64,000 bases of DNA from CBDFJH01 sp965198095 (GTDB lineage Bacteria; Latescibacterota; UBA2968; GCA-2709665): positions 3,286,001 to 3,350,000 of the forward strand of contig OZ240239.1 of assembly GCA_965198095.1 (NCBI GenBank). Direction: 5' to 3'. The notes below the pieces were generated by a model. The model made no database searches. It was given only the letters and a program-made list of their open reading frames with translations, and was not told where the DNA came from. Every line of letters begins with the position of its first letter. The stretch's first letter is position 1. Shown here piece after piece: positions 7,508 to 17,517 of the stretch. Both the position numbers and the translations under genes were made by a program.

Positions 7508-9547
7508 TCAAAATATGACCTGCGAAACGGCCTTTGAGATCAGCGCGATCGCAATGGAGGTCATCGCGATCAGCCCCATGCCGCACGAATAGCCTGCCAG
7601 CAGGATCGGGGCGTAGGCGTTCCACCTCGACTCGCCGAACCGCTTCGCGAAGTGGTACCGACCCAGCAGCGCACCCGCGAACATCAGGAGGACGAAATGG
7701 GGCCACTGCGCCAATCCACCCACGAATCCGAAGAAGACCAGTGTCGGGAGTTTCAACGCGGCCATGAGCATGTAGATCGCGCCACCACCAATCAGGCCAG
7801 CGCCGATGTACTCAGGCTTGATAATATCCCGCAGAAGCGACATCCCCGCTGCCCCGCCGAACTCTCCCGAAGGAAGCGTTGACTTGATCCACATCGTCTG
7901 AAGGGTCGCATCAAACGGCCAGATCGTCTCCGCGTAGGGATAGGTGGAGGACGGAATCGGACCCAACCTCCAGATGAACTCGTAGAACACGAAGCTGCAC
8001 AAAAAGATCACGACCATCGTGGCGGCCACCATCTTGATGTAGCTTCCAAACTTGGTCTTCGTCAGCTCCATCTGCTTGAAGGGGCGCACCATCTTGCCAT
8101 AATCGTGCAGGGGCAGCGGGGCGAACCAGACTGCAGCTCCCTGATAACCGGAAAGGAGGATTGCCGCCTCTCTGAGATAAGGGACGCTGGCCCCGTATGG
8201 ACTGCCCGTCAACCCGATCATCCGGGCGCCGATATAGGAAGAGATCGGAGAGTAGATGAATCCAAAGAAGACGACCCATCCCCAATGGAACTCAGGCACG
8301 AGGACCTGACACATCGCCACGAATCCAACGGTCGCGAGTACCCAGAGGACGATCGGATAGATCAGCTTCACATCCCCGCGCCCCTCTGGCAAATCCTCCA
8401 GCCGGGTGCCTTCCGCCGGGGTTCCTGCTTGCCGAATCCGCCGCTGGTCCAACAGCGTCTTGCCTACCATGTAAAAGCCTGTGAACGCAACGACGAGAGA
8501 GGTCCCGATGGAGAAACTCAACCAGAAGTCGAACGTGTTGGAGATTCGGGCCGGAATGGAGGTCATCCCCGGGGACCAGCGCTGCAAGATGCCGTAATCG
8601 TAGAGTATGGGATTGATGACGAGGTTGGCCAAGACGGAGCCGACAAACTGTCCGACGACCACGTAAAACGGGAGCACGGTGCCTATGAACAAGTGGCCCA
8701 AGTCGGTCCCGATCCCGAAAATGGCTGTGGGCAAGATCGTCTTGATCTCCGCCGTGAAGTCGATGAACGGGATCGGCAGGATCTGGACCGTATCGGTCAA
8801 AAAGATGCTCGATAGCGTTGGGACGACGACGTAGATCAACCCCCAGATCAGACCGATGCACGTCCCTGTGCTGAACACCCGCCATCGCCAGCCCTCCTGC
8901 TTTGCAGAGGTCTCCGCAAGCGCCGTGGCGCCTCGAGCGTAGACAGGTTCCATCGGAAACGGTAGCCGCTCCACGTCGTTGGTGACACGGAACATGACGT
9001 AGGCGAACGAAAGTTGCGCCGTGTTCGTGACCAGCATGACCAAAAACAGGACGAGGACCGGCTTGATCCACGCGGTATGCAGGAACGTGCGCTCTGCGTA
9101 GACGGGCGTGTCCAGCGGCGGCACAACCCAGTCCGGAATGAACTTGGCCATCCCCTTGGCCGCCGGAGCCTGAATCAGGTACTGGTCCCAGACCAGGTTG
9201 CCGAAAGGCCCACCGTACATGTGGCCCGAAATCCCCAACCTGACACCGATTCCGACGAGGCCGGCGGCCACCCAGTAGATCACGATCAGCTCTTGCGTCT
9301 TCAGCCGCACGAACGATCGCTTCGCAATCTCCAGAAAAAGGATGATCGTCACCCACTCCGAAGCCCCGGCCATACTCTGGCCCGTGACGAGGCCCAGGTA
9401 GATCGCACCCGGAAGCATGACCAAACCGACGAACATCATCGCCCAGACGGTCTTCAAGTTGAAGCCTTCTTCGTAGGGCGCGCCCTCGGGCATGATCGAT
9501 TCGTACTGGCTTAAGTCCTCACGCCCCGACTCCGGTTCTGTGGCCAA
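7508..9547 (-). CDS. OPT-like multi-pass membrane protein (DUF6784/DUF6785)
   Basis: A 679-residue integral membrane protein with roughly 14-16 hydrophobic segments. Databases often call such proteins peptide transporters because they resemble the oligopeptide transporter (OPT) superfamily. Visible features are FPMEPVYARGATALAE near residue 195, GSPYGASVPYLREAAILLSG near residue 450, and a C-terminal segment beginning LLAGYSCGMGL. Substrate and energy coupling are unknown. It starts 29 bp after the FtsX-like giant gene ends, which points to co-transcription and perhaps a joint role in export or uptake. I recall the family as common in Latescibacterota, Poribacteria and relatives. Confidence 0.8.
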   Translation of the reverse strand: MATEPESGREDLSQYESIMPEGAPYEEGFNLKTVWAMMFVGLVMLPGAIYLGLVTGQSMAGASEWVTIILFLEIAKRSFVRLKTQELIVIYWVAAGLVGIGVRLGISGHMYGGPFGNLVWDQYLIQAPAAKGMAKFIPDWVVPPLDTPVYAERTFLHTAWIKPVLVLFLVMLVTNTAQLSFAYVMFRVTNDVERLPFPMEPVYARGATALAETSAKQEGWRWRVFSTGTCIGLIWGLIYVVVPTLSSIFLTDTVQILPIPFIDFTAEIKTILPTAIFGIGTDLGHLFIGTVLPFYVVVGQFVGSVLANLVINPILYDYGILQRWSPGMTSIPARISNTFDFWLSFSIGTSLVVAFTGFYMVGKTLLDQRRIRQAGTPAEGTRLEDLPEGRGDVKLIYPIVLWVLATVGFVAMCQVLVPEFHWGWVVFFGFIYSPISSYIGARMIGLTGSPYGASVPYLREAAILLSGYQGAAVWFAPLPLHDYGKMVRPFKQMELTKTKFGSYIKMVAATMVVIFLCSFVFYEFIWRLGPIPSSTYPYAETIWPFDATLQTMWIKSTLPSGEFGGAAGMSLLRDIIKPEYIGAGLIGGGAIYMLMAALKLPTLVFFGFVGGLAQWPHFVLLMFAGALLGRYHFAKRFGESRWNAYAPILLAGYSCGMGLIAMTSIAIALISKAVSQVIF

Positions 9548-9576
9548 TTTTGCCTCTTAAACGTTAACGGTGAAAT

Positions 9577-12500
9577 TCAGGACGTTGCCTGCTGGGCTTC
9601 ACTCCGAAGCACCTGATTTCCCTCTTCGGCATACTGGTGCTTGAGATCGAGCGGAATCGTCCGCCAAACGAGGAATCTCTTTCGAAGGACATTCAGGAAC
9701 CCGCGGTTGATCCGCTTCCAGGATGCGACATCGCCGCTGAGACGGTGAATGACAACTTCGATCTTGTAAATGTTGTACTCGCCCGCTGGAATCGCCTTGA
9801 GCTCGACCTGTTGGCTGATTCCCAAGTCATACGGCGCGAGCCAAGTCGTCAGATGAATCTCATACTGTGGCTCTCCGTGCAGGTCCCGGGATGAAAACCT
9901 CACCTTATCCGCCACGAAATCCCCGACCGAACCTTCCCCGTAGGATTCGAATACCCGCGTGAGATAGGTGTACATGCCCAGAATCTCTCCACCTCCGACG
10001 GTGAAGGGAAAGTCGAAGACCCACCTGTCCCCATCCGGTTCCGGGAACTCCCATTTTCGCGTCACGTCAGGTACGGCCATATCGGCCGCCTTCTTGGCTG
10101 GATAAAGCGTGGAAAGGAACACGGTCGCCATGACGATGAGGGTCGCTGAAATCGCGGAGAGTGAAGAATAGTTCAGCTCTAATCCTCCGAGCGCCCCCCG
10201 TTCGTAGAGCAGCATCACCATGACCTGACCGATAAGATACCCGAACACCGCGCCAACCGTCGCGAAAACAGCAGCTTCGGCCAGGAAGAGCGCGGCAATG
10301 TGGTTGGGCGCCAACCCTACCGCAGAGTAGATCCCGATCTCTCGGAACCGCTCGTAGACGGCTCCCATCATGGTGTTCAGGACGATCAGCGCTGCGATCA
10401 GAATCGGAACGAACAGTCCGACCAGCCCTCCGAGTGCGGTGCTCCCAATGGAGCTGTAGACCGTGACGCCGTCGGCGTAGCCCACAAACATCGTGAGCGA
10501 GACACGGGTCATGAACTCCTCGATATCCGGGATGAAGTTGCTCTTCGGCCTCCCACCCTCGTCTACAAAGTGGGCAATGGCGACAGAGCTCAACAGACCG
10601 CCCATATCACGAACATACTGATAGGGCAGAATCATGACGTTGGTCGATTCCAAATGCGTGAACGATTCAATCGGTGCAGAGGCCACGATCCTGGGATCCT
10701 GGTCCTGCGCATCGTCCAGATCGTCTCTCTCTGCAACCATGTCCACGGGAGTCAAGCGTTCGTCATCCAGATCTTTGTATTTGTTGAAGGCCTCCGAATC
10801 AACGATCCCGATCACCGTGAACAGATTCCCCAACATCTCGATCTTGGCGCTCCCAGCGTCCTCAGGAAAGATCCCGACCAGCTCCGCCAGGTCGTTTGGC
10901 AGGATACAGACGTACCGCTCGCCCGGTCGAAACCACCTCCCGGTCAGCAGGAGTCGGTCAACGCCGGTGATCTGGGACTCCTGGTCGGTGAGCCCCAGAA
11001 GCCCGTTGACGAAGCTGTTCTTTCCGGTCGTGATGCCGACATCGAAATCAACATAGGTGTCGCGCGACCCGAGGTCCGCTGTCTGCTCCGTAATACGCTC
11101 AAAACCGAGGTAGGCTCGCTCCCCCTTGACCTGGGAGAGGTACCAGGCCCGGGGTTGGATCAACGCACGATTCCCAAACGCGCTCTCAAGGTAATGCAGC
11201 GTCGACTCTTGCAAACCTTTCCAGGCGCGGTCTCGAACCAGCCCCCCCTGGTACGGCGGCTTGTTGTCTCTGGGTAAACGGTAAAACTTGATCGAGGTCT
11301 GAACGGATGTGAATGAAAGGGCAGTAAAGGTGAGAAGGGTCAGCGTGGCGGCGGTGAGTCCGGTCCTCAGCGGGCGCTTCCGCAGGTTGGAGATCCCCAG
11401 AACGATCGCTGCCGTTGTCGCGCTCAGCCGGCCCACATCGGCCTCATACGTCCCGGCGGCGGCCTGTTTCATTTTCCGGACCTCTTCTCCGAATTTTGAG
11501 ACCACGATGAACATCGCAACGCCGCCAAGGGCCATAATCACGAACGCAAGAAAGATGATGTAGGGGGAGTTGCTCAGCTGGAAGGCCGGGTGCACCTGCC
11601 GGAGGATAATGAAGAACACGATGAAGATGCCGGAAAATCCGAGCAGGCGTCGGGCAATGTCCGGAAAGCCGAAGATGAGGCGCTCAGCAAAGTAGGAGAA
11701 CGGGAGCAGGAGCATAAAGTAGAAAATGATGCCCCGAACCGTGTCGTTTGCCGTAGACATCACCTCCGGATAGCCTCTCGCTTCAAGCCCCCACGCCTGC
11801 CGCGACGCGGCCATGAAGGCTTCGTACTCCTGAGCATTCAGGTGGTCTTTTGCTTCCAAAAGGGCCTCGCGCGACGCGTCGTGCAACAAAGACAGCCGCG
11901 CGTTCTCTATCCCGTACTGGGCCAGCTGTTTCATTCGGATGTCGTCAATAACCCACATGTCCTTCGCCGCGTGGTAGGACGGATTGAATATGACACCCTG
12001 CGGATATCCGACGCCACGAGAGACTTCCAACATCTCCTGGTTCACATCCCATTTGGAAACCGGAGAATCCAGAAATCGCTCGGGAGCATTGATCAGCAGG
12101 TACTTGACGCCGAAAAGTCCGGTGCTCATCAAGATTTTCAAAGGCTCTGCCTCGCCAGTTTCGTAACCCACTCCGGCAAACGCCACGGCCGCACGCGTGA
12201 CATTTCCCTCTTTCATGCTCTGATTTTCGATATAGTGGTAGCCATATTCGATCGGCTTCGTATCTCCCGCGTTCAACACGGTCATGTAGTCCAGAGCCGA
12301 AAGATAACTGGAATCGATGATCTCAAACACGCTGATGGCGCGGCACTTGAAGAGCACTTCCATCATTTCGTTTTCCCACCAGCCATACCTCTGGAGGATC
12401 GGGAACTTCATGTCGCCTTCGGTTCCCATGTCGGGCGCCGACACAATTTGGCCCGCGTCGTCGATCTCGTAGGCCAAAATTTTGTTTCCGAATCGATTGC

Positions 12501-14325
12501 GCATGATATCGAACCTGAAACGGCCCGTCTTCTCAACCTCTTCCTGGGACCCGTGGGATGGGCTCCTGGCAGGATCGCCCACGTAAATCGGCCCCTCGGA
12601 TGTCTTCTCGACGATCAGCGTCCGCACACCTCCGCAGCTTGCAACAGGTCCAATCTGCTCATAGGTCACAATCGCGCCAGGAACGGGTACCCTGGGAATG
12701 GCAAAATCTACATCGCGCTCGAACCAGAGGATCCGTCCCTCCAAGCTGTGACCCCGGTCCTCAAGTTTCAGCTTTGATACCCTGAAAAATAGGGGATCTT
12801 CGACAGCCTTCAGCAGCAGACCGACCGAAGTCTGCACCTGACGCGTCAGGTTCGAGAAATTGACGGATTCAACCCGGTCTACTGGGGTATCGACGTGCTC
12901 CCGGATCGTGGACGGAGTCGCCAAGGTAATGCCCTCCTTGCCGACAAACTTCACTGCCTCGCTGTCGAAGGCAAGGCGGATCGGCATGTAATTCTTCCAC
13001 GTCCGCTTGGGCGGCGTTATGGCATCGATGTGGCGCGTCTCACCGGGGAAGATCCGGTCGGAGTACTGACTGAACTTCTTGGCGTAAGGGGCCAGCAGAT
13101 TGTTCTCGTAGTTGTTCGTTCGCCAGGTCGGATTGTAGAAAGTGGCGTGCGAAAAAGTCGCGACCTGATCCGACTCGCTCGACAGGTCGAACCCGACAAA
13201 GAGCCGGAAGTCGATCTTCTCCTCGTCGGGTATGAGCGCCCGAAAATGCTCGCTCTCGCGGGAGTGCTTGTAGAGAAAGGCGTTGATTCCGGCGAGCCCC
13301 TCGAAATGGGCGCCATTGGCGAGGAACATCACCGTATACTTCGGCGGATTCCGCCTCAGGGCCCTGGCCGTCTCCAACAGGGCAGCCACATTGGCTGCGC
13401 TTTCAGCGCCGGGGGCGACCCCGGGCACGACAGAGATGGCATCGTAGAAAGCACTGACGAGAATTATCTCATCCTTCCACTTTCGCTCCCGGCGCTCCGA
13501 GATATATTCGTCCGCGCCCGGTATGATACCATAGATGTTCGGCGCCGATACCCTTTCCCAGTCCATCCTGGCCTTGACCACAACCTGGTGATCACCCGAT
13601 TGAGCCAGGTTGAGCAATCGCTTCGCTTGTTCCTCGCCCACCCAGAGCCTGGGTACATCGACGGGAACCTGGAGGAATTTTTGCAGGGCCTGTCCCTGGG
13701 TCACGCGACCGTTGTCGTAAAAGATGACAGCGTGGGCCCCGAGCATCCGCGGGTTGAGATAGCTCTGATCGGAATCGAATTCCATCAGGACAATGCTGTT
13801 TTTTACCGGCTTTCCGTTCAACTCCTTGAAGCTGCCTCTACCGCCATAAATCAGTATGCCGGTCACGCCTTCGTCGGGGAGCGATGGGGTGCGAACCTGG
13901 TTGGGCCACAACCCGAAAAGCTGGATCTCTTCCCCCGTCGAGGCGACCACGAGGGAGGCGCCCTTGTCTACCGGCACCGTGACCTCGACCGCCTCTTCCG
14001 TGATGCCCTGAAGCCCGATCTTCTCGAGTTCACTTCTTATGAAGTCAGCGGCCTTACGATGCCCGGCATATCCGGGCACTCTCGATCCGAGACCGGAAAG
14101 GACACTTACCGTCTCACGCAGTCGCGCGGCCGTTATCGACTCTGCGATCTCCTTAATCTCCCGGTCACGCTCTGAAACGATCACTTCGCGGACTTCGGGC
14201 ACGCTCGGCTCAATGCCGAACAACATGATGAACGCATCGGTGACCTGGCCGGGGTTGAATATGGTGACCGATGAAAGCATGAAAAGCGCGATCACCCACA
14301 GGACCGCGCTTCCAACTTTTCGCAT
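9577..14325 (-). CDS. Giant membrane protein: degenerate M28-like domain fused to FtsX-type permease
   Basis: A 1582-residue protein. A membrane anchor (residues about 1-35) is followed by a region resembling M28 zinc peptidases (about 65-500). Next come a second soluble region, three transmembrane segments (about 850-960), a helix after NLRKRPLRTGL, a large extracytoplasmic loop and the FtsX core with MMGAVYERFREIGIYSAVGL. In the M28 part, Asp295, Asp380 and His477 are kept, but the metal-binding His is Phe (FYD), the bridging Asp is Glu (GAES), and the catalytic Glu-Glu pair is His-Phe (GAHFEG). It is therefore probably not a peptidase. Start choice: the promoter at 14385-14413 leaves no room for the ATG at 14373, whereas the ATG at 14325 has GGAG upstream. 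No ABC ATPase gene is adjacent. Confidence 0.82.
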   Translation of the reverse strand: MRKVGSAVLWVIALFMLSSVTIFNPGQVTDAFIMLFGIEPSVPEVREVIVSERDREIKEIAESITAARLRETVSVLSGLGSRVPGYAGHRKAADFIRSELEKIGLQGITEEAVEVTVPVDKGASLVVASTGEEIQLFGLWPNQVRTPSLPDEGVTGILIYGGRGSFKELNGKPVKNSIVLMEFDSDQSYLNPRMLGAHAVIFYDNGRVTQGQALQKFLQVPVDVPRLWVGEEQAKRLLNLAQSGDHQVVVKARMDWERVSAPNIYGIIPGADEYISERRERKWKDEIILVSAFYDAISVVPGVAPGAESAANVAALLETARALRRNPPKYTVMFLANGAHFEGLAGINAFLYKHSRESEHFRALIPDEEKIDFRLFVGFDLSSESDQVATFSHATFYNPTWRTNNYENNLLAPYAKKFSQYSDRIFPGETRHIDAITPPKRTWKNYMPIRLAFDSEAVKFVGKEGITLATPSTIREHVDTPVDRVESVNFSNLTRQVQTSVGLLLKAVEDPLFFRVSKLKLEDRGHSLEGRILWFERDVDFAIPRVPVPGAIVTYEQIGPVASCGGVRTLIVEKTSEGPIYVGDPARSPSHGSQEEVEKTGRFRFDIMRNRFGNKILAYEIDDAGQIVSAPDMGTEGDMKFPILQRYGWWENEMMEVLFKCRAISVFEIIDSSYLSALDYMTVLNAGDTKPIEYGYHYIENQSMKEGNVTRAAVAFAGVGYETGEAEPLKILMSTGLFGVKYLLINAPERFLDSPVSKWDVNQEMLEVSRGVGYPQGVIFNPSYHAAKDMWVIDDIRMKQLAQYGIENARLSLLHDASREALLEAKDHLNAQEYEAFMAASRQAWGLEARGYPEVMSTANDTVRGIIFYFMLLLPFSYFAERLIFGFPDIARRLLGFSGIFIVFFIILRQVHPAFQLSNSPYIIFLAFVIMALGGVAMFIVVSKFGEEVRKMKQAAAGTYEADVGRLSATTAAIVLGISNLRKRPLRTGLTAATLTLLTFTALSFTSVQTSIKFYRLPRDNKPPYQGGLVRDRAWKGLQESTLHYLESAFGNRALIQPRAWYLSQVKGERAYLGFERITEQTADLGSRDTYVDFDVGITTGKNSFVNGLLGLTDQESQITGVDRLLLTGRWFRPGERYVCILPNDLAELVGIFPEDAGSAKIEMLGNLFTVIGIVDSEAFNKYKDLDDERLTPVDMVAERDDLDDAQDQDPRIVASAPIESFTHLESTNVMILPYQYVRDMGGLLSSVAIAHFVDEGGRPKSNFIPDIEEFMTRVSLTMFVGYADGVTVYSSIGSTALGGLVGLFVPILIAALIVLNTMMGAVYERFREIGIYSAVGLAPNHIAALFLAEAAVFATVGAVFGYLIGQVMVMLLYERGALGGLELNYSSLSAISATLIVMATVFLSTLYPAKKAADMAVPDVTRKWEFPEPDGDRWVFDFPFTVGGGEILGMYTYLTRVFESYGEGSVGDFVADKVRFSSRDLHGEPQYEIHLTTWLAPYDLGISQQVELKAIPAGEYNIYKIEVVIHRLSGDVASWKRINRGFLNVLRKRFLVWRTIPLDLKHQYAEEGNQVLRSEAQQATS

Positions 14326-14384
14326 AATAGATCGACTCCAACGAGAGGATGCAACAGCCTTACGCAAACGCAAGAAGGTGCTAC

Positions 14385-14413
14385 TAAATAATAAAACGGG
14401 CCCGACCTGTCAA
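14385..14413 (-). promoter_or_regulatory. Sigma70-type promoter for the FtsX-like giant gene
   Basis: On the minus strand TTGACA (14413-14408), a 17-bp spacer and TATTTA (14390-14385). The transcription start would fall near 14378, which decides in favour of the internal ATG at 14325. Confidence 0.72.
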
Positions 14414-14501
14414 GGGCTTTCAGGTCGTGTGACGACCTCTAACTGCCGATAAAATTTGGGCCGCCAGTGCTCCTCGCGCAGTCGCAGACGCCCAGTTTCG
14501 C

Positions 14502-14530
14502 TTGACTTGTCCCGCGCGTGCTCATATTTT
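14502..14530 (+). promoter_or_regulatory. Sigma70-type promoter for the Wzi-like gene
   Basis: TTGACT at 14502-14507, a 17-bp spacer and TATTTT at 14525-14530, about 57 bp upstream of the GTG start at 14587. Confidence 0.7.
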
Positions 14531-14586
14531 TCGATTTTCGAGCCGCTCCTGTTCTCTCCTCCCCAAACTGAACGGTCCGCGCCGCC

Positions 14587-16277
14587 GTGAAATCGTTTTT
14601 TATCGTTGTCACCTGCCTAACGCTTTTCTCTTTTCCCGCGTCTAGTGAAGATCCAAGCTCGGACGTTCCCCTTTCTCACCGATTTTACCAAACCGTCGAT
14701 CGCTTTCAAGCCCGGGGATGGCTGCCGTCCGCGCCGGGTCACCGACCGTTCACTAGAATCGGTGCGGCACGTCTGCTCATTGAGATCTTTCAAAGGGCAG
14801 CGTCGGGGGGGCATCTCTCCAAGACCGAGCAAGGCATCCTGGAGAGGCACCGGGACGAGTTTACTTGGGAACTGGCCTCCCTGGGCCATCGGGTGGATAC
14901 CCCAGAGCGCGGAATCGTCGGGCGCATTTCGTCGGGCGACGATCTTTTGAGCTGGCAGGATTCCTCCGCGTCTTTTTCGATCGATCCCCTCTTTCGCGAA
15001 CAGGTCCTTGTGATGCGCGGCGGTGTGCGACCGGAAGAGACGGTATCCCAAACTTACGTAGGCGCGATCGTTCGTGGAACCTACAAAGGTCGCTTTGGAT
15101 TCCGCGTACGGCATTACGAAGCCCGGGAGTCGAGCACCCGGGCACGCCTCTCTCGCCAAGACGTGCTCGCCCGGCCTGTCGAAGATGTCCAGTTGAAGGG
15201 GAAGTCGGTCGATTTTCGCCAGGCTGAATTTCAGCTTGTCCTTGCGACGCCCTGGGTCGATTTGGACATCGGCAAGAACAGCCTGGACTGGGGACCGGGA
15301 AGGACTGGGAACCTCCTTCTCACGAACAACGCTTCGTCCTTTCCGATGGTTCGCTTGAGGGCGGAACACGGCAGGTTTCGCTTCGTCCACGTCGTCGGGT
15401 TTCTCCGGGCTCGAGAAGGGCTGATCGACAGTTCCCGAACGCGGCGCGACAATGGCCATCTCCGCACGTTTCGCCGTCGCAAGCAGGTCTCGGCGCACCG
15501 GTTCGAAATCTTGCTCCCGAAGGGCGTGCTCTTGGGTTTGCAGGAAACCGTCGTCTACGGTGACAGAGCAGTCGAGTTCTTGTATGCCATCCCGCTACCG
15601 TGCTCGCAGCCGCGCAAACCTACCTGGGTGACAATGATAACATACTTATCGGTCTTGACTTACGCATGAACCCAAGGCGAAACGTCCAGCTCTATCTTGG
15701 CGTTTTGTTCGATGACCTGAATAAATTCTACCCAGGATCATTCTCCAACAAATACGCACTCCAACTCGGGCTCCAGTGGGTAGATCCGTTCGGTCTATCC
15801 GACACAGAAATGCGGGCGGAATATCTGCGGTTGGAACCGTTCGTCTACTCCCACAAGTTCGACATCAACACCTACGAACACTTCGGTGCCCTTCTGGGCC
15901 ATCCCCTCGGTCCAAACGCCGACAACATATTCGGAAGCGTTGTCCATCACGTTTCGCCTTCATTCAGGCTCTCGCTCTTTGTCGAAAGGGAGAGACAAGG
16001 AGAGAATACGCTCACCGCGGAAGGGCTGCGAAACGTCGGCGGAAATGCCCAACAGGGAAGGAGACCGTCCGATGCTGCCCGCAGACGTTTCTTGAGCGGT
16101 ATCCTGGAAAAACGCACCCGACTCGGGTTTGCGCTCTCTTGCGAACCGGTTCGCGATCTGACGTTGCGGATTTCCTACGACGCTACGTTGGGGAACAACA
16201 TCCTTCTTGCCCGTGGCGAGAGGGGAAACGGAAGCGCAACCACCTGGACGTTCGCTACCGACTTCAATTTCTTCTAG
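14587..16277 (+). pseudogene. Wzi-like capsule-assembly outer-membrane barrel, split by a frameshift
   Basis: Two overlapping frames together encode one protein of about 563 residues resembling Wzi/capsule-assembly outer-membrane barrels. Frame 1 (from GTG at 14587) has a signal peptide (FFIVVTCLTLFSFPASS), the early RGWLPSAPGHRPFTRI segment and the barrel stretch IGKNSLDWGPGRTGNLLL. After LYAIPLP near 15600 it runs into nonsense. The other frame picks up as VLAAAQTYLGDNDN from 15600 and ends in FATDFNFF, an aromatic C-terminus typical of outer-membrane barrels. One missing G or C near 15598-15601 explains the break. Wzi-type proteins help anchor surface polysaccharide. This may be a real pseudogene or a sequencing/assembly error. 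Confidence 0.8.
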
Positions 16278-16285
16278 AAAAGTCC

Positions 16286-16315
16286 TTGCGGCATTGGCGA
16301 CTCTCTTAATATATA
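16286..16315 (+). promoter_or_regulatory. Possible promoter for the LamG-like lipoprotein
   Basis: TTGCGG at 16286-16291, an 18-bp spacer and TATATA at 16310-16315, within an AT-rich patch just after the Wzi-like gene. It is weaker than the other promoters in the window. Confidence 0.4.
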
Positions 16316-16373
16316 TTACGATACACAAACGCCAATGGGGTGACCCGAGGGCCGGCATACGAGGAGATCAAAC

Positions 16374-17198
16374 ATGCGGGAATGTAAGCAGGTGGTCACG
16401 TGCATTGTCATAGCCTCATTGTCCTTGACGTGGGCTTGCTCAGGGCCGGAGAAAGAGATCGAAGAGGGTCTCAGCACGCAGGTCCTGTTCTTTTCCAACT
16501 TCGAAAAAGGTGTCGACGCCTTCACGGCGATGGGGTCGGAACTCGCCGAACTGGACGGGGAATACACACGTTACCTGAGCACCGCCGGAAAGGTGGATGG
16601 CCACCTGGTCTTTCAGAGTGAGGCGGGCGCTCTGAAGTATGCCGCGGATGGCAACTTCCCTTACAAGCAAAACCAATCCTGGTCGGGCGGGGTTTCTTTC
16701 TGGCTGGGCGTCGACCCGGCCCGGTTGGAGGCAGACTTCCCTGAACCCTTCCACATCGGAAGGAGATGGGACGATGCCGTCATTTTCGTGGACTTCGACA
16801 AGAAGAGGAAGCCATACGCGCTTCGTTTCGGCTGCTATCCCGACAAGGCCCGGGAGATAACGGATCAGACCGTTCAAGAACGTGTGATTCGATTTCAGGA
16901 TATTGGCTGGAAGGCGGATGCGTGGCACCACATCGTCGTGACCTGGTCCAACTTCAACAGTGGTCGAGCAGACGCACAGTGGGCCCTGTTCGTCGACGGC
17001 ACGGAAATCGGTCGGAAGACCGGCCTGCGGCAGGACATCACTTGGAACATCTCGGACTTCCAGATCAGCTTCAACCATTACAAATATGGAGGCCGGCTGG
17101 ACGAAATTGCCATCTTCGACAAAATGCTGACTCCTGCAGATGTGAAATATTTGTACCATCCACGGCGGCCGCTCAACAAGCTTCTTAAAAAAGACTGA
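16374..17198 (+). CDS. LamG/concanavalin-like lipoprotein
   Basis: A 274-residue protein with a signal segment (IVIASLSLTWAC) whose Cys could be lipidated, although the residues before it are not an ideal lipobox. The remainder looks like a LamG/concanavalin A-like jelly roll: WSGGVSFWLGVDP, DAWHHIVVTWSNF, FVDGTEIGR and GRLDEIAIFDKMLTPADV are the usual LamG landmarks. Such domains bind carbohydrate or protein at the cell surface. No catalytic domain is attached. It follows the broken Wzi-like gene by 96 bp and has its own possible promoter. Confidence 0.8.
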   Translation: MRECKQVVTCIVIASLSLTWACSGPEKEIEEGLSTQVLFFSNFEKGVDAFTAMGSELAELDGEYTRYLSTAGKVDGHLVFQSEAGALKYAADGNFPYKQNQSWSGGVSFWLGVDPARLEADFPEPFHIGRRWDDAVIFVDFDKKRKPYALRFGCYPDKAREITDQTVQERVIRFQDIGWKADAWHHIVVTWSNFNSGRADAQWALFVDGTEIGRKTGLRQDITWNISDFQISFNHYKYGGRLDEIAIFDKMLTPADVKYLYHPRRPLNKLLKKD

Positions 17199-17275
17199 AC
17201 GCCTGACGTCCTTCGAACGCGCTTCTCCCAACCCCCCGAATACAAAGCATGCGCGCTCCGTGGCGCTCCTTTTCC

Positions 17276-17305
17276 TTGACACGGGCAGGGCGAGTTCGCT
17301 ATCTT
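17276..17305 (+). promoter_or_regulatory. Sigma70-type promoter of the lysine-riboswitch/asd unit
   Basis: TTGACA at 17276-17281 and TATCTT at 17300-17305 are separated by 18 bp. The expected transcription start near 17312 falls right at the 5' side of riboswitch helix P1. Confidence 0.75.
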
Positions 17306-17314
17306 TTGGAAGTT

Positions 17315-17493
17315 GCAAGGGCAGAGGCGCGGTCTTTCATCAGTAGCCGGCGCAGGACGGCGAAACCGAACCGCCGGATGAAAGGGAAAGGCTGCCGAAG
17401 TCCGTTGTCCGTTCGCCCGGGCCACGGGCTGGGCCGGTGGATAAGATCCATTGGACTGTCACGGGGCGAGTGCCTCGCGGAGCGCTCTCTTGC
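17315..17493 (+). promoter_or_regulatory. Lysine riboswitch (L box) controlling asd
   Basis: About 179 nt carry the conserved parts of the lysine riboswitch in order. The 5' P1 strand GCAAGGGC is followed by AGAGGCGC, then CAGTAGCC of the P2 loop-turn, AAAGGCTGCCGAAG of the P3/P4 junction, GCTGGGCCGG and GGACTGTCA, and finally GGAGCGCTCTCTTGC. The last segment pairs back to the start (GCAAGG with CTTGC) to close P1. It lies between a promoter and an intrinsic terminator in front of asd. Binding of lysine should stabilise the aptamer and let the terminator form, lowering asd transcription. The motif was recognised by eye; a covariance-model score has not been run. Confidence 0.88.
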
Positions 17494-17517
17494 GGGTTCA
17501 ACCGTGCTGACAAGCTC

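Noticed and set aside
8105..8815. Long plus-strand open frame opposite the DUF6785 gene
   Set aside because: It is a GC-driven shadow of the real coding strand. The minus-strand protein has the membrane profile and family motifs.
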